Assembly (NCBI GenBank): GCA_026985515.1 | Contig: JALSQH010000074.1 | Location: 1 to 15,762, forward strand | Source: a bacterium | Lineage (GTDB): Bacteria > JALSQH01 | Length of the DNA stretch: 15,762 nt | Reading direction: 5' to 3' | In this document: positions 14,480 through 15,762 of the stretch, one piece after another | Numbering within the stretch: position 1 is the first letter of the stretch | Layout of the letters: every line of letters begins with the position of its first letter | The notes under the pieces: model-generated | What the model was told of the DNA's origin: nothing | What the model saw: only the letters and a program-made list of their open reading frames with translations | Databases searched by the model: none | Made by a program: the position numbers and the translations under genes

Positions 14480-15238
14480 TTATCCGAATTTCCCCGTCAA
14501 ATATTCTTCAGTTTTCTTATTGCGAGGAACTGTGAATAGTTTTTCAGTTGGTCCAAATTCAATAAGTTCTCCAAGATACATGAAAGCTGTGTAATCTGAT
14601 ACTCTGGCTGCCTGAGATCGGTTGTGGGTGACAATTATTATGGTTACACTTTTTTTCAGTTCTGTAATGAGTTCCTCAATTTTTGCGGTTGATTTGGGGT
14701 CAAGGGCAGATGTTGGTTCATCAAGAAGTAATATTTCGGGATTCATTGCCAGTGCCCTCGCAATTGAAAGTCTCTGTTGCTGGCCACCAGAAAGAAATGT
14801 ACCTTTTTTGTGAAGTTCATCTTTTACTTCATCCCATAAAAACACCTTTTTTAGATTTTCTTCAACTATCCGTTCCTTTTCTGATTTGCTGAGTTTTATA
14901 CCATTCAGTATATATCCGGCTATTACATTCTCAAAGATGCTCATTGTGGGAAAGGGTGTCGGCTTTTGAAAAACCATTCCTATTCTTCTTCTTAACTTTA
15001 CTGGATGAATATTGAAGATGTTTTCTCCATGAAATAGAATCTCTCCATGAACGTCTGCTTCAGGGTTCAGTTCGTGCATCCTGTTAATGCATCGTAACAA
15101 GGTGGATTTGCCGCAACCCGAAGGTCCCATTATAGCCGTCACTCTGTTAGCCGGAATTTCCATATTTATGTTTTTTAGCACAATTTTTTTACCATAGCTT
15201 GCTGACAGGTTTTTAATTTTAATTACAGGCTCATTCAT
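14480..15238 (-). CDS. pstB: Phosphate ABC transporter ATP-binding protein PstB
   Basis: The protein has 252 residues from ATG 15238, the normal PstB length. An upstream in-frame ATG (15325) would add 29 residues overlapping pstA and is unlikely. Motifs in order: Walker [10 protein letters not shown] (38-46), Q-loop VFQKPTPFP (Q91), signature LSGGQQQR (149-156), Walker [12 protein letters not shown] (170-180) and H-loop THN (H205). QKPTPFP and [15 protein letters not shown] are typical of PstB rather than other ABC ATPases. It powers high-affinity phosphate import through PstC/PstA from the binding protein PstS. The start overlaps the pstA stop as ATGA, with AAAGGAG about ten bases upstream. 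Confidence 0.97.
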   Translation of the reverse strand: MNEPVIKIKNLSASYGKKIVLKNINMEIPANRVTAIMGPSGCGKSTLLRCINRMHELNPEADVHGEILFHGENIFNIHPVKLRRRIGMVFQKPTPFPTMSIFENVIAGYILNGIKLSKSEKERIVEENLKKVFLWDEVKDELHKKGTFLSGGQQQRLSIARALAMNPEILLLDEPTSALDPKSTAKIEELITELKKSVTIIIVTHNRSQAARVSDYTAFMYLGELIEFGPTEKLFTVPRNKKTEEYLTGKFG

Positions 15239-15762
15239 TTTCGCCTGACTCCTTTTGCAATGATATTCAGAAGGAGCACAAAAGTGATGAGTATTAACGA
15301 GGCTGTCCAGCTTATTCTGTGCCATTCTTCATAGGGACTCATTGCATAATTGAAAATAACGAGAGGGAGTGCATCTACAGGTTTGAGAGGATTTAAATTA
15401 ACAAACGGATTGCCAAAGGCAGTAAATAAAAGAGGAGCAGTTTCTCCTGCTACTCTTGCTATTGCAATAAGACTTCCTGAAATTATACTTTTTGATGCAA
15501 CTGGAATAACTATTTTAATCACTGTTCTGGAGTATGACGCTCCCAGTGCATGAGCTGCTTCTCTTAACTCAGGAGGTATCATTTTTATAGATTCTTCAGT
15601 GGCTTTTGTAACCAGTGGCAACATCAGTAGTCCAAGTGCAAAACTTCCGGAAATTGCAGAAAAATGTCCAGCGGGTTTTACCACTAAAAGATAAGCAATT
15701 ATACCCACCACGATTGAAGGTATTCCCTGAAAAATATTTACGGTTACACTGAGGATTTTGCT
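15235..15762 (-). CDS. pstA: Phosphate ABC transporter permease PstA (5' end outside window)
   Basis: The frame is open from the window edge, and 175 residues are seen. The portion contains [17 protein letters not shown], typical of PstA. The inner-membrane permease coupling loop follows: [20 protein letters not shown], the EAA motif that docks on PstB. Two or three hydrophobic segments and a late [17 protein letters not shown] helix are also present. PstA and PstC form the phosphate channel in the cytoplasmic membrane. Its stop overlaps the pstB start (ATGA), consistent with the conserved order pstS/C-A-B-phoU. The beginning, with the first membrane helices, lies beyond the window. Confidence 0.94.
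   Translation of the reverse strand, partial: SKILSVTVNIFQGIPSIVVGIIAYLLVVKPAGHFSAISGSFALGLLMLPLVTKATEESIKMIPPELREAAHALGASYSRTVIKIVIPVASKSIISGSLIAIARVAGETAPLLFTAFGNPFVNLNPLKPVDALPLVIFNYAMSPYEEWHRISWTASLILITFVLLLNIIAKGVRRK

Noticed and set aside
15239-15325. Longer pstB from ATG 15325
   Set aside because: It would overlap pstA by about 90 bases and add residues absent from PstB proteins. ATG 15238 has a Shine-Dalgarno and an ATGA overlap with pstA.

Overview
The window is a gene-dense chromosomal segment of a diderm (Gram-negative-type) bacterium. No gene-free stretch exceeds about 170 bases, and I see no mobile element, phage gene, CRISPR array or tRNA. Diderm status follows from the Pal/CpoB envelope lipoproteins, an MCE lipid-transport protein and outer-membrane-type lipoprotein signals. 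The PilZ type, the NtrC-class regulator and the secreted alpha/beta hydrolase resemble deltaproteobacterial lineages (Desulfobacterota, Myxococcota and relatives). This is an impression from memory, not a search. Base composition looks moderately AT-rich. Arginine is encoded mostly by AGA/AGG, and the proteins are rich in Lys, Glu and Ile, which would suit a thermophile but does not prove one.

Layout, left to right. (1) 1-167: 3' end of a short-chain dehydrogenase gene, + strand. (2) 211-4234, + strand: four tightly packed genes for a receiver-PilZ regulator, a START-like/RatA-type protein, an MCE (MlaD-like) protein and a lipoprotein alpha/beta hydrolase. A consensus promoter lies inside the end of the preceding gene. 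(3) 4235-7668, - strand: a membrane histidine kinase and its NtrC-type sigma-54 activator. The activator's stop codon directly abuts the hydrolase stop codon. (4) 7771-11157, + strand: pal, cpoB, tsaD and rsmA, with stop/start overlaps throughout and a good promoter in the divergent gap. (5) 11131-13761, - strand: SRP RNA, dnaX, ybaB and recR. recR overlaps the end of rsmA tail-to-tail. (6) 13805-15762, - strand: end of the phosphate operon, pstA (partial), pstB and phoU.

How the genes work together. Regions 2-4 mostly serve the cell envelope: c-di-GMP-linked signalling, lipid handling, a membrane-sensing two-component pair and the peptidoglycan-outer membrane link. Region 4 also couples envelope lipoproteins to tRNA t6A formation and 16S rRNA dimethylation. 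Region 5 is the familiar replication/recombination module beside the SRP RNA. Region 6 imports phosphate and sets its signalling.

The most notable item is a run of nine A residues in dnaX, at the start of the linker after the clamp-loader core. Slippage of one base either way gives a stop codon within four codons. This is the arrangement expected for making a short gamma subunit beside full-length tau, as known in Thermus thermophilus (transcriptional slippage) and E. coli (ribosomal frameshift). No wholly new system is evident. The PilZ/START/MCE/lipase operon is the best candidate for an undescribed functional unit.
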